From the NCBI GenBank assembly GCA_036939755.1, contig JALLAZ010001250.1, positions 1 through 18,507 of the forward strand: 18,507 nucleotides of DNA, read 5' to 3'. The notes beneath the pieces were generated by a model, which saw only the letters and a list, made by a program, of their open reading frames with translations, was not told the origin of the DNA and searched no databases. This document shows, piece after piece, positions 17,901-18,507 of this stretch. Every line of letters starts with the position of its first letter. Positions within the stretch are counted from its first letter, which is position 1. The DNA comes from Stephanodiscus triporus. Taxonomy: Eukaryota > Bacillariophyta > Thalassiosirophyceae > Thalassiosirales > Thalassiosiraceae. The position numbers and the translations under genes are program-made.

Positions 17901-18356
17901 GTCGACGGCGATCGTCGCGTCATCCCCTCCGCCGCCGCCGCCGCCGCCGTCTTCGCCGTCGTCCTGCCTTCCCCCCCCGATGCCGTCGCCACCGCCGCCG
18001 TCCCGGTCGAGGTCGTCCAGTCCGGAGAGCAGGCCCTCGAGGTCGTCCTCGAGGACGCGAAGCTTCCGGTCGCGCTCCTCCTCGAGCTCGCGAGCGTAGG
18101 ATTCCGACGTGCCGAAGAGCGCGAGTCCCAGATCCGCGCCGCCACGGGGACGGACGAAATCGCGATCGTCGTCGGAATCTCCGTCGTCGTCGGGGGTGGT
18201 GGGATGGCGCGGCCATGAGGGGGAGGGGGCGGGATGATCATCGACGTCGTCGCCGAGGAGGCCGAGGACGGCCCCGCCCGACGAGAGGAGGGACGATCGG
18301 GCGCGGATGGTCGCACGACGGACCTCGCGCCTCGCGGCGTGCAATCGTCTCTCCAT
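14933..18356 (-). CDS. ZW10/Dsl1-family vesicle-tethering and kinetochore protein, three exons
   Basis: Exons on the minus strand are 18356-15845, 15762-15583 and 15510-14933, giving 1089 residues from the ATG at 18356. ZW10 proteins form the Dsl1/NRZ tether for Golgi-to-ER vesicles and, in many eukaryotes, the RZZ kinetochore complex. Recognition rests on the C-terminal half: LFRAIVPTTHAREIGSIPRVAAVLHNDCVYLAH (about 800-831; only partly quoted by family), FLDMVPPFRDLATKCM then EKQKGQLYELV across exon 2, and LRHLSQSWKLVLSRYVYHIAMGNLV in exon 3. The N-terminal 550 residues are long, with Asp, Gly and Ser homopolymers encoded by GTC/GCC-type trinucleotide repeats, and some coiled-coil-like helices. 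Usual family members are about 750 residues, so the excess lies mainly in these low-complexity inserts. Exon 1's 5' half is much more GC-rich than exons 2-3. The gene converges on the cyclophilin gene with 121 bp between stops. Confidence 0.82.
15511..15582 (-). other. Intron 2 of the ZW10-like gene (72 nt), two possible acceptors
   Basis: Donor CTCG|GTGAGT, phase 1. The family-consistent frame is restored by the acceptor GCGCAG|TC (exon starts at 15510), joining KGQLYEL-V-SPRLASFQQ. An upstream TCACAG (exon would start at 15524) has the better pyrimidine context. It leads into a different frame that ends at 15337 with no ZW10 character. Confidence 0.72.
15763..15844 (-). other. Intron 1 of the ZW10-like gene (82 nt)
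   Basis: Donor TTGG|GTGAGT; acceptor CTCAAG|GCGCC after a long T tract; phase 1. The junction yields HESSLL-G-AEYKVKF. Retention stops within two codons. Confidence 0.82.
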
Positions 18357-18507
18357 CGTTCGGTGGGCGTTGTTGTCGATTGCTTTGTGTTACCTATCTA
18401 GGTAGGAGTAGAGTACGATACGGTCGTACCATAATGGTGTAAGAGGTATCTCTCTCCTTATCGTAGTACTGCCGAATTTTCGGCAGTACCAGCTTTTACA
18501 CACTAGT
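18357..18507. promoter_or_regulatory. Upstream region of the ZW10-like gene with palindromes
   Basis: The last 151 bp precede the ZW10 ATG. They contain TACCTA/TAGGTA around two bases (18391-18404), one GTAGAGTAC motif (18408-18416) also found in the ATPase upstream region, and an 11-bp inverted repeat at 18466-18489. No TATA box is evident on the minus strand. Confidence 0.35.
18466..18489. repeat. 24-bp near-perfect palindrome
   Basis: GTACTGCCGAA (18466-18476) and TTCGGCAGTAC (18479-18489) are exact complements around TT. It lies about 110 bp upstream of the ZW10-like ATG, near the window edge, so it could equally belong to a neighbour outside. Confidence 0.85.

Overview
The window is eukaryotic nuclear DNA. 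Protein genes are interrupted by short GT-AG introns of 72-105 nt, two genes carry mitochondrial targeting features, and secretory-pathway and heavy-metal transport genes are present. A compact layout with alternating strands, short introns, a DUF5672 protein and a plant-like CC-type metal ATPase fits a photosynthetic stramenopile, most likely a diatom. That assignment is an inference from gene style, not a database match.

Layout from left to right. Positions 1-1835 hold no gene I can support, only short inverted repeats and a poly-C/(AC)n tract. At 1836-2606 (-) lies the mitochondrial Rieske iron-sulfur protein of respiratory complex III. It is divergent, across a 259-bp shared upstream region, from a mitochondrial ribosomal protein uL4 gene at 2866-4149 (+). 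A four-exon P1B-type heavy-metal ATPase occupies 4629-8269 (-) and converges on uL4m. Positions 8270-11997 are gene-poor. Immediately upstream of the ATPase is a promoter region rich in inverted repeats. Next comes a candidate non-autonomous DNA transposon of about 1.94 kb (8502-10444), with 19-bp terminal inverted repeats, TA on both flanks, internal micro- and minisatellites and a 31-bp-stem hairpin. It is followed by a dense cluster of stem-loops (10518-10849).

From 11998 genes resume. A DUF5672 putative Golgi-type glycosyltransferase (11998-13476, -) is divergent from a membrane-anchored cyclophilin (13833-14811, +, two exons). The cyclophilin converges, with 121 bp between stop codons, on a long ZW10/Dsl1-family tethering protein (14933-18356, -, three exons).

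Functionally, the first pair supports mitochondrial respiration and translation, and the shared upstream region suggests co-regulation. The ATPase exports or compartmentalises divalent metals. The DUF5672 protein and ZW10 both act along the ER-Golgi route, though nothing shows a direct link. All exon junctions were derived by hand from GT-AG signals, reading-frame phase and family continuity. I found no prokaryote-style operon, CRISPR array, rRNA or convincing tRNA. The least explained parts are the TIR-bounded element with its hairpin and the stem-loop cluster beside it.
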